From CBDCFV01 sp965216425 (GTDB lineage Bacteria > Chloroflexota > Dehalococcoidia > Lucifugimonadales > UBA3495), in contig CBDCFV010000007.1 of assembly GCA_965216425.1 (NCBI GenBank), forward strand, positions 1,448,774 through 1,512,773: DNA of 64,000 nt. The letters are read 5' to 3'. This document shows positions 51,223-60,856 of the stretch, one piece after another. The translations under genes and the position numbers were made by a program. The notes beneath the pieces are model-generated. The model had not been told where the DNA came from. It did no database searches and saw only the letters and a program-made list of their open reading frames with translations. The number at the start of each line of letters is the position of its first letter. Position 1 is the stretch's first letter.

Positions 51223-51540
51223 ATGAGTGAACTGAGAGCTATTCGGTCCCGGGTCAACGCCCTCCGTCGCAAAATGGTTCTCGCACTGGCCTTTGTCCGG
51301 GTACGCCGGATGGCCGACGACTATTGCCACCGCTGGTTCGTTAACACGTCCAACCATGAACTTCCGCCCGATCCCCATCCCTTCCTTCAACGGATGGGCC
51401 AAGCCGGTTTGCGGCTCCCCTCCTTTGCCGCCGCCCGTAACTTCCTGGACGGCTGCCGTCGCAGTAACACAGACCCCGAACCCCAACGTCTCATACGTAT
51501 CCTCCTCCCTTGGTCCCGAAATTACGGCGCGGCCTTCTGA
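51223..51540 (+). CDS. Uncharacterised basic protein (105 aa)
   Basis: A basic, aromatic-containing protein (MSELRAIRSRVNALRRKMVL, RMADDYCHRWFVNTSNHELPPDPHPF) of no recognised family. GAGGTGA lies 9 nt before the ATG. Composition suggests a nucleic-acid-binding or cargo protein of mobile DNA. It could be spurious; no homologue in the window supports it. Confidence 0.45.
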   Translation: MSELRAIRSRVNALRRKMVLALAFVRVRRMADDYCHRWFVNTSNHELPPDPHPFLQRMGQAGLRLPSFAAARNFLDGCRRSNTDPEPQRLIRILLPWSRNYGAAF

Positions 51541-51729
51541 GGATGATAACCGGCGGAATGTCAGGGAATGTCCGTAAATGTCAGGGTATCTGAAATTTCG
51601 CCTGATGGCGGCGGCTTGCCTTGGCGGTTTGGTGAAGTGGTGCCTGTCCCGCCGCCGGTGATAAATTATTCCGGCCCCGCAGTGGGGTTGATTGCAGTCT
51701 TTAGTCCGGCGAGTTCCAGAGGAGGAAGT

Positions 51730-52137
51730 ATGTCCATCCTGATTAGGGCAGTGGCGGTTTACCTGGTGTTGGTGGCGGCGGCGGTCGCCGTGCACTTCAT
51801 CATTACCCCGTTGTACCACCCCGGCGGCGACGCTCCCTTCACGGCGTGGGCCGTTATGAACTGGTTCATGGCCGTGGCGATGCTAATCACCCTGGCCGCC
51901 GCCTACGCGGAAAAGCGGCGTATCGACGGCGACAGGGAGACGGATCTGAAGCGCTATCTGGAGGCCAACACGGTCTTCTACGGCGCGGTCGCCGTGTTTA
52001 TCCTGTACTTCTGGAACTGGTTCAGTTCCCTGTCACCCAATAACGTGCCGGACAGTCAGTTCTGGGTGGTCATCGACACTGCGATGCCCATCGTGATGGG
52101 CGTGACCGGCTGTCGCATGTGGCGAAATGCGGTCTAG
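51730..52137 (+). CDS. Small integral membrane protein (135 aa)
   Basis: Four predicted membrane helices: residues ~5-27, 40-60, 80-100 and 110-128. Start ATG 51730 is set by GGAGGAAG; a longer upstream frame to 51568 has no site. No family is recognised. It lies inside the segment bracketed by the two IS1380-type copies, 87 nt from copy B. Confidence 0.7.
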   Translation: MSILIRAVAVYLVLVAAAVAVHFIITPLYHPGGDAPFTAWAVMNWFMAVAMLITLAAAYAEKRRIDGDRETDLKRYLEANTVFYGAVAVFILYFWNWFSSLSPNNVPDSQFWVVIDTAMPIVMGVTGCRMWRNAV

Positions 52138-53359
52138 CCACGCCATCGGCCATCCAACGACCGTTGCATAAAACATTGGGCCTGTTCCGGTGCGGCACTT
52201 ATGACCGCCCGAACAGTCTTAAACCCGAATCCACCGATGGACACCGAATGGACGGCGTGAGAACAGCGGAAGGGGGGGGTGAGGGAGCTACAGGGGAGAT
52301 GGCCTGGGCTCCATTGGGGTAGATGGGAGGTCGGCGGAGGGTCTTCAGTCGTCGCACAGGGCCCCTATTGGACGTCTGCGGACGTTGGGCAGGGCAAGAT
52401 GGCGGGGATAGGACGCAGCAAGAGACACTCGCGGACCGGAGTGGCGCGAGTTGGCGGGGACGTTTGGTTGGCCGGTTGATGGGTCAGTGGCAGACGGGTC
52501 GTCAGGCTGGGAGTGGAATCGCTTGCAGCCGGGCGAGGGCGCGGCTGAACTGCTCCTCCCAAGGCCAGCGCCGGGGAAGATGCAGAGTCAACCGGCGTGC
52601 CGAGCGGGTGAGCCGCCCGGCCAGGGCGAAGAACCGCCGCCGGAGGGTCTTGGTGGTCACTATCTGCTCGCCCAGGCCGAGCCGCGCCGTCCAGCGGGCG
52701 AGGTTATGCGCCATCACCTGGGCGGCCAGCCAGGCGGCGTTGGCGGCGAAGCGGCCCGAGGGGAGATGGTTCAGCCCTACGCCGTACTTGAGGTCTCGGA
52801 TGGCGTTCTCGATCTCGGCGTGGCGGCGATGACCGGCCTCCAGTTCCAGGGTCTCCCCGTCCCGGTCGGTGATGAAGCCGTGATAGCTGTAGGTGGCGAA
52901 GAGGGCCAGTTGGGAACCGGGCGTGGGCTTCACCCGCCGGACGATGAGCCGCACCAGCGCGGCGTCCGGCTCACTCTGGAAGGGGGTGTAGGTGGTCTCC
53001 GCCACATCGGCGGCGCCGTCCATCCAGTAAGGAATCGGCGCCCAGTCCGCCTCGGGTATCGCCTCGGGTATCGCCTCGATGAGATTGTGCAGGCTCTGGT
53101 GCTGGCGGATGGTGATGGAGAAGCGCACGTCCAGCTTGCGGCAGACGGATACTATGCTATGGGTGTAGAAGCCGCTGTCAGCGCGCACCGTGAGTTGCCC
53201 GCTGGCCCCTCCGTAGCGAACCCGCCCCACCGTTTCACGCAGGAAGTGGACGGCACCGCGGGCGGTGTTGGCGCGGCCCTCCCGCAGCCGGGACATCAGC
53301 ACGTCGCCGGTTCCGGCGGCCACGGCCAGCAGCGGGTGATAGCCCCGCTTGCCGGTATA

Positions 53360-53383
53360 GCCCCCGTATCAAGTACGGGGCAG
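53360..53383 (-). repeat. 24-bp hairpin insertion in transposase (copy B, site 2)
   Basis: On the minus strand CTGCCCCGTACTTGATACGG with GGGC following; it interrupts CACAGC|TATACC (HS|YTGKRGYHP). Its complement ends GGGGCAG before GCT. Confidence 0.7.
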
Positions 53384-53569
53384 GCTGTGGTGGCGGGCAC
53401 CCTCCTTGGCCAGGCCGTAGGTCTCGCAGATGGTCGAATCGAGGTCGATGGTGAATGGTGCGTCGCCGGGTCCGGCCCCAGCCGCCCAGGCCCGGGCCAG
53501 CAACTCGCGGCTCACCCGGTCCAGTTGGCGGACATGGCCCCACCTGAAGCTGCGCAGGAAGGTCCCCAG

Positions 53570-53592
53570 AGCCTGCCCTCGCGAAGGCGGGG
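53570..53592 (-). repeat. 23-bp hairpin insertion in transposase (copy B, site 1)
   Basis: Same sequence and position as 42636-42658 in copy A, so it was present before the two copies separated. Confidence 0.7.
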
Positions 53593-54024
53593 GGTGGACG
53601 GCGCCTTGACTGTGCCGCCCAGGGCGCGGGCGGTCCCGCCGGTGCGCAACACGTCGGCGTCGTCGATGCAGTCGCCACCAGCCAGCGCAGACGCAACCAG
53701 GGTCATCATCTTGTCGCCGGTGTTGGCCCGCCCCGGGGCATTGCCCAGGTCGAGGCGCTGCCGGACGAGTTCGGGCAGGCCCAGGCGCAGGGCGAGGGTG
53801 GCCGGCAGGATCAGCCCGGCATTGGCCACCAGGCGGTGATCGTCGAAGGAGACACGGATGCGGTCGGGGTAGTGGCGTGACAGCATCTATTGGGTGCTCC
53901 TTTTCCGGGGTTGGTTTCGTGTTTCAAAACCATTATCCCAGATTCAGAGGAGCACCCTCTGGCTTCTTCAAGGGCTGTCCCAAAGGCCGTCCTTCGGTGG
54001 ATTCGGGTTAAAACATGGGGATGC

Positions 54025-54609
54025 CTATGCTAAGGCGTCCGGCGCTGCCAAAGGCTCCGTCCCGGCTGTCGCCCGCGGGTCGGGGCCGAAACGGTTGGGG
54101 CCGCCCTGCCCTTGCCGGACCATCCAAAGTATGATCCATAGAAGGAGGCCAAGCGCCAGGAGCAACGTGATGGCGCCGCCTACTATCAAGGGAACGAAGC
54201 TGCCGGCGTCAAACTGGCCTTTCAATGCGCCGCCCACAAGCAAGAGGATAAGGCCAACGACCACCGGTATCCAGCCTATGACAACCAAAACGAACCACAC
54301 CAGCAGCCACCAGCCGGACTTACCGATGTCGTGCAGTCTTCGGGCGCTGACGGCCAGGTTGGGCAGCAAAATCGCCAGGTTGAATATCGTGGCCAAGGGA
54401 CTGGATATCCATTCCTTGTCGACTATGGAGGCTATGAAGGCGTCAACCGATCCGATGGCCATGCCGACGATTAACGTGGCCAGGACCCACCACCAGTACT
54501 CGGCGCGGGTGGCCCGGCCACTGAAATCGGCGTACTTCTTCAGTACCTGTTTGACTGCCTCCGGCAGGGTCATCATGGGGCTGCCTTGGGGCGTTGCCGT
54601 TGCTGCCAT
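54025..54609 (-). CDS. DUF805 family membrane protein
   Basis: 194 residues with four membrane segments. Family marks: FSGRATRAEYWWWVLA near residue 30 and ARRLHDIGKSGWWLLVW near residue 90, then two C-terminal helices and a polar tail. Start ATG 54609 has GGAGG very close; a start at the later MMTLPEAVKQ (54576) is possible. It lies 17 nt from IS1380 copy B and downstream of the GPP34 gene on the same strand. Function unknown. Confidence 0.88.
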   Translation of the reverse strand: MAATATPQGSPMMTLPEAVKQVLKKYADFSGRATRAEYWWWVLATLIVGMAIGSVDAFIASIVDKEWISSPLATIFNLAILLPNLAVSARRLHDIGKSGWWLLVWFVLVVIGWIPVVVGLILLLVGGALKGQFDAGSFVPLIVGGAITLLLALGLLLWIILWMVRQGQGGPNRFGPDPRATAGTEPLAAPDALA

Positions 54610-54652
54610 GGCCTCCAATTCGGTATCCGGCCCGAAGTCACGAAGCGGGCAG

Positions 54653-55297
54653 TTATATGTGCCCGCGGACCGAAGTGGCGATGGTCAATTGGATGTCCTG
54701 GATGGCTTGGGACATGGCTTGACCAATAAGGTCCAGCCTGCTCACCTGCTCAATACGCTCAGAGGCCCGGCTCAACTCCGCCCTGGACAACAACCGCCGG
54801 AATATGCCGCATGCGTCGGCCAAGCAGATTATCACCACATCACGCGGATCGGGTATTTCATCACTGAACAGTACCTCCATGATGCGCAGCTTCACTTCGC
54901 GTACTGTCGTGCCCTCGATGGCCGGGTATCGCCTGGACCGGAACACCCACAGGAACCGGTCGTCCCGGGCTTCCAGGATCCCCAGGGAGATCAGCCTGGA
55001 AAGGGACTCTTCCCGGATTTCCTGGGCGCGGCTCGCCGTGCGCTCTACCCAGAAACGGGCATCTCGTTCCCCCACTTCGTTGATGTCGGCCAGTGTGGGG
55101 TCAAGCAGGCTGTCTCCGATAGGGGTGCTATCGATGAGAACCAGCTTTTCCAGGTCAGTGTCTATGCGGTTCTCCAGCGCCAGGTCCATCAGCACACCGC
55201 CGGCCAGGGCGTAGTTCAGCGACCAACTGGGCACGTGGACCAACGTCCCGTCGTCGTTCAGCAGGAGCAGAGTGATTTCCTCGGCGAATCTCAACAT
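54653..55297 (-). CDS. GPP34 (Golgi phosphoprotein 3/VPS74-like) domain protein
   Basis: 214 residues. The GPP34 signature is seen in EEITLLLLNDDGTL, LNYALAGGVLMDLALENRI and the basic C-terminal region. In eukaryotes GOLPH3 binds phosphatidylinositol 4-phosphate; bacterial GPP34 proteins, frequent in actinobacteria and some Chloroflexota, have no established role but may bind membranes. A transposase remnant starts 5 nt from its start codon, so its promoter may have been displaced. Confidence 0.88.
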   Translation of the reverse strand: MLRFAEEITLLLLNDDGTLVHVPSWSLNYALAGGVLMDLALENRIDTDLEKLVLIDSTPIGDSLLDPTLADINEVGERDARFWVERTASRAQEIREESLSRLISLGILEARDDRFLWVFRSRRYPAIEGTTVREVKLRIMEVLFSDEIPDPRDVVIICLADACGIFRRLLSRAELSRASERIEQVSRLDLIGQAMSQAIQDIQLTIATSVRGHI

Positions 55298-55302
55298 GAT
55301 GC

Positions 55303-56343
55303 TTGGCCTTCCCTTGTCAACGGTGGGTCCTGGCTTGGTGGCGTTCCGGACGGCTGGCCCTGGCCGTTGATCCCACGCTCAAAGGCGACCAAACCACCGC
55401 CATCGTCATCAGCGTGGTCTACCGGGGTTGCGCCATTCCCGTGGCCTGGCGCATCCACCGGGCCACCCAGCGCGGCTCTTGGATGGATCCCACGGTGGAA
55501 CTGCTCAGGAAACTGGCCCCGGCGGTTCCCAGGGAAATGACCGTCATCGTGCTCTGCGACCGGGGCATCGCCAGTCCCAAGCTGTGGCGACAGATACGCG
55601 CCCAAGGCTGGCATCCCTACATGAGGTATCGGAAGAACGTCAGCTTCTGCGCCCAAGACGGCCGCCGGTTGCCCGCACAGCACTTCGTTTCCCGTCCCGA
55701 TACGGCTTGGATTGGCCGCGGCACCGCCTTCAGCACCCCCACCGCAAAACGCCGCTGCACCCTGCTGGCGGTCTGGTACGTCGAGCAGGAAGAACCTTGG
55801 ATCATCCTCACCGACCTGCCGCCGGAGGACGCCGGACCCAGCTGGTACGCCCTGCGCTTCTGGATCGAACTGGGCTTCAAGGCCGTCAAAAGCCTGGGCT
55901 GGAAGTGGGACAAGACCAGGAGAACCGACCCGGCCCGCATCTCCCGCCACTGGCTGGTGCTGTCGGTGGCGACGCTGCTGGCCCTGGCCTATGGCACCAG
56001 GGTGGAAGACGCCCATGACCGCAGGATTGCTCCAGGCAACCTGCGCACACCTCCCAGAGCACCGACTCCCAGGCGCCGCGACCCCTGGGGCAGGCCGGTA
56101 CGGACCGTCAGCATCATCCGCCACGGCATCGACTGGCTGCGGCGGTTGCTGCTGAGGGGCCGCCTCTGGAGCCGGGTCTGGCTGGAGCAAGCACATCAAC
56201 CGAGGCCCAAGCTTCGTCCCCATGAGAATCAGACGCCGGCCTCCCTACCCGGTTTACCGGCCACCAGGAGCAGCAGGGACGGCAGGACAAGGAGAGCGGC
56301 GACGGCCGCCAGAAGTATCATCGCCGCTGTAATGATCCCATAG
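55303..56343 (+). pseudogene. DDE transposase remnant (IS4-like), N-terminally truncated
   Basis: The frame encodes a DDE core: LALAVDPTLKGDQTTAIVIS (first Asp), MTVIVLCDRGIASPKLWRQI (second Asp) and WYALRFWIELGFKAVKSLGW (Glu). The usual N-terminal domain is missing and no terminal repeats are seen. The last ~38 codons run antisense into the RND gene, so the true end is near 56228. Nested between the GPP34 and RND genes. Confidence 0.75.
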
Positions 56344-58847
56344 GCTGAAAAGAGCGGCATTGGGGCAAAGCCCATTACGGCGAATCCGATGACGCTGGAA
56401 GCGGCGGACCCGATGAGAGCCACGCCGGTCCCTGCAGCAGTGGCCCACAGGGCCTCTTCAGTAGACGGCTGCCGGGTCAATTCCTGGCGGAACCGTTGGG
56501 TTACGTGGATGGAGTAGTCGATACCCACCCCGATCGACACTGCTGCGATGGTTGCGGTGACAAAGTTAAGGTGGAACCCGGCCACGTACATAAAGGCATA
56601 GAGCCACGACACCACCACGGCGACAGGGACTACGGTAACCAGTGCGTACAGGATGGACCGCGACCAGAAGGTCAACAGGATAAAACAGCCCGCCATCGCC
56701 ACGGGAAGGGAGATGTTCAAGGCCCGGGTTGCGGCGGTCAATGACGCTTCCCTGGTAAAGGGAGAGCCTGTGACGCCAACGAACTCTATGGATGGGGTGT
56801 CCTTGAGAGGTTCCAACGCCTCCTCCAAGGCCCGTCGGGCAGAGGCAATATTGGCCTGCTCCCGGGCCGCCAACACACCGACGGTGATGACAATCTCCTG
56901 GGATGCGACGCTACCCGGCTCGTGATAAAGGACCTCCCGCACTTGGGTCGGCTCGAAGGCCAACCTTTCGGTGTCGTCCGGTATTCCAAACTGCACTATA
57001 TAGTCGTATGCCGCCCGTATCTGTTCGGCACTGTCCGGGACCTGGTCGCCGTCCCTATCGGTAAGCGCAATGCCGGTTTGAGCTTGGACTTGGGAAAGGG
57101 CGTATTCACTCCGCATAGTCCAGGAGAATAGTTCGAACAAGGTCGTCGAGTAGAGGGAGACTTGCCCATCCTTGCGTCGGCCCAATTGCTCCACGTCATC
57201 GAGCCGTTCGAACAACTCTCGAATCGCGGATAAAGACTCCGTAGTGGTCAAGTCTCCACGAATATAGATGATGGCAGGTTCACCGGCAACCGACGGCGCC
57301 CTGTGCTCGTGCAGTTTATCTATCCCTCTGACAAAGTCGGAATCGGAGTCTAAAAAGTCTTTCACATCCAGCATCGGCTCCAACTGAAACGCCAAGAACG
57401 TAGACCCGGCAGTGACCAACGCAATCAGCGGCAGAGTCACCAAGCGCATCCGGGCCATAGTCAATACCGCTGAGGCAACCGCGGACCTTGGAGATGCCGA
57501 CCCGCTAGGGGCCGAGTGAGCAGGCACGGTTGCAGGATGGTATTGAGGGCCGATTGCACGCGTCACTCCATCACGAATGTCCCGCTGATCGAGCCTCATA
57601 ATGATCAACGGCAGAAATATACCCATAATCAGGTAGCTGGAACCTACCGCAATCCCGGCGGCCACTCCAAACCCGATGATAGTTTCAATACCGGAGGTCA
57701 CGTTCGCCAGGAAAGCGATCCCATCGGAAAGCATGGCCAGCGTCAAGGCGCCAAGAACCCCTCCCAGACCAGCATGGAACGCCAACCGCGGTACGGCCAA
57801 CCGTTGGCGTTCTTCCCGGTAGCGGGCAACGGCGTGAATGAGGAAGTCAACTCCCAGCGAGACCATCGCAATCGGGACGACCAGGTCCAGGACCAGGGAC
57901 GACTTGAGTCCTACCAGGTTGGACAGTCCTTTGAGCCAAACCAAGAGAATGACAAGGCCGACAAATGCCAGCCCAGCCACTCGCACCGACCGCAAGGTAA
58001 TCCCGACCACTATCAACACCAGCACAACCGTTGCCGCGATGAAGGGTATCGCCGTTTTGCCTTGCTCCTCCGAAACAAGGTTGATATCGATGGCAACGCC
58101 CCAAAGCCGGTAATTGGCTTCCTCCCCGCGCAATATGGCGTACATCCGACGGTTGAACCGTTCCTTGCGCAGCGCATCCTTTTCGCCGGTCACGTTGAAA
58201 CTCAACGGCCCGCCCCCGAGCATGGAGTTATCCGAGGCTACAAAAATAGAGAGAGCCGACGCCTTCCAGGACTGTATCCGTACCCCATCGATTGTCATGG
58301 TTTCGAATGCGGCGTCCTGGGAAAGCGACTCACGTAACGTCAAGCCCAAGGGGCTGTCAATTACGCGGGCCACCACCGCCTTTACTTGCAGGTCGGTGGC
58401 GTTCTCAAGGCTGGCCTGCGGCCCCAAGTCCAATACCAAGAAGTCCTGTACCGCGTCCGCGATAGTGTAAATGCCCAAAACCGGCCTCCGGTTTCGAGCG
58501 TCGTATCCCGAGTAAAGAAACTCTCCCAAGTCCGAGTTGCGCAGTCTCTGCTCACTCCGATACAAATCCCACAGCGGCGCCTGCCGCAATATGTCTCCGC
58601 TATTGTCTTCGGCAATGAAACCGGTTATGTGAAGCTGAGGAGGGAATTTGTCGTGTACGATGCCCGCTAGGTCGAACACTGGCCCGCCGGGGTCCTGGGA
58701 CGCGGGCTCCGTGGGCGCCATGAAGAATATAGGGAAGATGAGCAGGACGGTCATGGTAACAACACCAAGGATGAACCAACCCGAATACCGGGTCAGGTAT
58801 TCGGCCACGCGGTCAGCCAGCGTGTTACGCAATGGACTATTCACCAT
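56229..58847 (-). CDS. MMPL/RND superfamily transporter
   Basis: 872 residues in two homologous halves, each with one TM, a large extracytoplasmic loop (~60-245 and ~480-670) and a block of five TMs. The MMPL/sterol-sensing signatures are VSLGVDFLIHAVARYREERQR and VSIGVGIDYSIHVTQRFRQEL. Such proteins export lipids or hydrophobic compounds by proton motive force. No adaptor or outer-membrane partner is adjacent, which fits a monoderm envelope. Start ATG 58847. Monocistronic. Confidence 0.92.
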   Translation of the reverse strand: MVNSPLRNTLADRVAEYLTRYSGWFILGVVTMTVLLIFPIFFMAPTEPASQDPGGPVFDLAGIVHDKFPPQLHITGFIAEDNSGDILRQAPLWDLYRSEQRLRNSDLGEFLYSGYDARNRRPVLGIYTIADAVQDFLVLDLGPQASLENATDLQVKAVVARVIDSPLGLTLRESLSQDAAFETMTIDGVRIQSWKASALSIFVASDNSMLGGGPLSFNVTGEKDALRKERFNRRMYAILRGEEANYRLWGVAIDINLVSEEQGKTAIPFIAATVVLVLIVVGITLRSVRVAGLAFVGLVILLVWLKGLSNLVGLKSSLVLDLVVPIAMVSLGVDFLIHAVARYREERQRLAVPRLAFHAGLGGVLGALTLAMLSDGIAFLANVTSGIETIIGFGVAAGIAVGSSYLIMGIFLPLIIMRLDQRDIRDGVTRAIGPQYHPATVPAHSAPSGSASPRSAVASAVLTMARMRLVTLPLIALVTAGSTFLAFQLEPMLDVKDFLDSDSDFVRGIDKLHEHRAPSVAGEPAIIYIRGDLTTTESLSAIRELFERLDDVEQLGRRKDGQVSLYSTTLFELFSWTMRSEYALSQVQAQTGIALTDRDGDQVPDSAEQIRAAYDYIVQFGIPDDTERLAFEPTQVREVLYHEPGSVASQEIVITVGVLAAREQANIASARRALEEALEPLKDTPSIEFVGVTGSPFTREASLTAATRALNISLPVAMAGCFILLTFWSRSILYALVTVVPVAVVVSWLYAFMYVAGFHLNFVTATIAAVSIGVGIDYSIHVTQRFRQELTRQPSTEEALWATAAGTGVALIGSAASSVIGFAVMGFAPMPLFSAYGIITAAMILLAAVAALLVLPSLLLLVAGKPGREAGV

Positions 58848-59146
58848 CTATAGACAACGGCGACGCCGTAGAATACATCGCCAGTCTCTCTCCAAGCGGG
58901 GTTGGGCCAATTGTAGAATGGCGGGAAGCCGGATAACTTGTGCCACGGACCCGAAACCCCGGCAAATTATAATCTTTGGGTGCTTGAGCATGAATGATGT
59001 TCCGGGTGCGTGGCCCGGGGCAAGAGGCTATAATCGGCGTGGCCTTTCTTGTGTATGACGACAGCCACGGTCGGTTGTGTTGGGTGGGGTAACCGGGTCG
59101 ATTTGTAACATATCAGGCACTTATCAATACGTAACAGGAGAAAGTC

Positions 59147-59923
59147 ATGGACTTAGGGATAGACGGCAAGGTTGCGATGATAACCGGCGGTAGCCGAGGT
59201 TTGGGGAGGCAAGCAGCTTACTCCTTGGCGCGAGAGGGTTGCAAGGTCTCGATATGCGCCAGAAGCCAGGACCAACTGGACACGACGGTCAGCGAAATGG
59301 CGGCTGCCGGTTACCAGGTCCACGGCACCCAGGGGGACGTGACCGTCGAGGCCGACGCAACTCAGTTTCACCGGGATACCGTTGATCACTTGGGGCAGCC
59401 GGACATCCTGGTGAACAACGTTGGGGGCCGACGCGGTTCGGTGGTTTTCGAAGAGACCAGCTTGGAGCAGTTCCGCGAAGGCCTGGAAGTGAACCTGGTC
59501 AGCGCGTACCGGATGATCGCCCTTGTGCTTCCCCACATGAGGGAGCAAGGGTGGGGCCGTATTATCAATATTTCTTCTATCTACGGGCGCGAGCACGGCG
59601 GGTCCATCGACTACATGGCGGGGAAAGCGGGGTTGATAGCCCTGTCCAAGCACCTCGCGCTGCAATTGGCGCCCATCAACGTGCGGGTCAATTCAATCGC
59701 GCCAGGGTCGATAGACTTCCCGGGCAGCACTTGGGAGCGATTCCAGCAGAACAACCCTCCCGAGGTGGTCGATGAATTCATCGCCCGGAACCTTCCCGCA
59801 GGGCGCTTCGGCTGGCCCGAACCCATAGGCGAGATGGTGGCCTTCCTGTCGTCGGACCGGGCCGACCTGGTTACGGGCGCTTGCATCAACGTGGACGGCG
59901 GACAGTCCAAGTCATTGTTTTAG
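59147..59923 (+). CDS. SDR family oxidoreductase
   Basis: 258 residues, classical short-chain dehydrogenase. Cofactor motif TGGSRGLG (13-20), NNVG (90-93), catalytic Ser143/144, Tyr156 and Lys160 (YMAGK), and the C-terminal ACINVDGGQS. It resembles FabG-type 3-oxoacyl or polyol dehydrogenases; NADP use is hinted at by the basic residue after the second strand (CARS). ACAGGAG precedes the ATG by 7 nt. Convergent with the cupin gene. Confidence 0.94.
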   Translation: MDLGIDGKVAMITGGSRGLGRQAAYSLAREGCKVSICARSQDQLDTTVSEMAAAGYQVHGTQGDVTVEADATQFHRDTVDHLGQPDILVNNVGGRRGSVVFEETSLEQFREGLEVNLVSAYRMIALVLPHMREQGWGRIINISSIYGREHGGSIDYMAGKAGLIALSKHLALQLAPINVRVNSIAPGSIDFPGSTWERFQQNNPPEVVDEFIARNLPAGRFGWPEPIGEMVAFLSSDRADLVTGACINVDGGQSKSLF

Positions 59924-59955
59924 AGAAAGCTATCAGGGTTCCTTCTCCGTCCTCG

Positions 59956-60312
59956 TTAACTCTGATCGGCAAGCGGTATGGAGATGGATACCCTGGTCTT
60001 GTCACCATAGACGGCGGTGGTGTGACCCTTGCCAGTGCGGTCATCGGCCAGCAGCACGTCACCGGGGTTGAAGATGCGCTTGGTGCCGTCTCCGAGGCCG
60101 ATTTCCATCTGGCCTTCCAGCGTAATCACGTACTGGCGTCGCGGGGCATTGTGCCAGTCGCTGAAACTACCGGGAGGGGTGCGGCGGAACTGAATTCCTG
60201 TTGTCGATTGCATCGCAGTACGTTCCGCTTCTTCGATTTTCTCGTAAGGCAGTTCCAAATCTTCGAGGTGCGCCTCGCCATCAGACCCGGTGTATATTCG
60301 GACAACTTGCAT
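59956..60312 (-). CDS. Cupin domain protein
   Basis: 118 residues, single cupin barrel: GSFSDWHNAPRRQYVITLEGQMEIGLGDG and FNPGDVLLADDRTGKGH. Metal-ligand histidines are partly replaced (one H in DWHNAP, one in GKGH), so metal binding is possible but not certain. GAGGAAA precedes the ATG. It may be a small-molecule isomerase or sensor. Confidence 0.88.
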   Translation of the reverse strand: MQVVRIYTGSDGEAHLEDLELPYEKIEEAERTAMQSTTGIQFRRTPPGSFSDWHNAPRRQYVITLEGQMEIGLGDGTKRIFNPGDVLLADDRTGKGHTTAVYGDKTRVSISIPLADQS

Positions 60313-60680
60313 TGTGTTTCCTCCTGTTTTGGCTTACTTCAGAGCATTGCTCACCGCAGAGCGCACAGAGGGAGATGGGGCTTGATTGTCAGATTTCTGT
60401 GTCATTTTGAGTCATTCAGCTTTGGCGGCAAGTGTGTATTTTTCGATATTTGCGCTATTTTGTCCAGTTTGGAACCAGATTAGGGATTGAGTTGGTGTCA
60501 TAAATGTGCATCGCCCTCAGAAGCTGGGTTGGATCTGGTTTTCCGCCCAGTGATGGCGCGATGTAAGTTCAATATCATGGTACGGCAACGGCGTCCGGGT
60601 TGGAAAGGGGAAAGTGTCATAAGAATCCCCCTCGGGCGCTAAAACCTGACGGATACCTGTCAACTCACGTGTTCTTCCAA
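60313..60680. other. Gene-free stretch
   Basis: No supported gene, RNA or repeat seen. Composition is more AT-rich than the neighbouring coding DNA. Confidence 0.4.
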
Positions 60681-60856
60681 GTAGCGTTCCGTTTTAGGTG
60701 GTCCGTCTGCCAGACCACAGTCCGGTGGATTCCCGCCCCCGCCTTCGCGGGGGTGACGTTCCTTTTGCGGGCGTGACGTTCCTTCGCGGGGTTGACGTTC
60801 CTTCGCGGGAATGACGGTTGGGGCCAGTAATGAAATCACTTGAATTGCAACGCTAC
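60681..60856. repeat. MITE-like element with GTAGCGTT ends, hairpin and tandem units, copy 1
   Basis: The left end GTAGCGTTCCGTTTTAGGTG and the inverted right end GTAGCGTTGCAATTCAAGTG are imperfect terminal repeats. Inside are GTGGATTCCCGC, a hairpin, and TGACG units at 60754, 60774, 60793 and 60812. The right end holds the stop codon of the following gene. Confidence 0.72.

Larger units (their letters stand above)
52502..53886 (-). pseudogene. IS1380-family transposase, disrupted (copy B)
   Basis: Same layout as copy A: the N-terminal part begins at 53886, the frame breaks at the hairpin 53570-53592, a second hairpin with an in-frame TGA lies at 53360-53383, and the C-terminal DDE part occupies 53323-52502. 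Between the hairpins the reading frame is otherwise open (RVSRELLARAWAAGAGPGD). Confidence 0.85.
52224..54007 (-). mobile_element. IS1380-family insertion sequence, copy B
   Basis: CCCGAATCCACCGATGGAC at 52224 and its inverted partner ending at 54007. Flanked by a perfect 5-bp duplication TTAAA (52219-52223 and 54008-54012). It is in inverted orientation to copy A. Confidence 0.9.

Noticed and set aside
52451..53839. 462-codon plus-strand frame across IS1380 copy B
   Set aside because: It is the antisense of the transposase and crosses both hairpin insertions; copy A has the same mirror frame.
38920..54012. Integrative element inserted at tRNA-Val
   Set aside because: No integrase gene and no downstream repeat of the tRNA 3' end was found; the island is better explained by IS activity.
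58938..58973. Promoter upstream of the SDR gene (TTGTGC and TATAAT)
   Set aside because: The spacing of 24 bp is too long, and the TATAAT strings at 58968 and 59029 have no matching -35.
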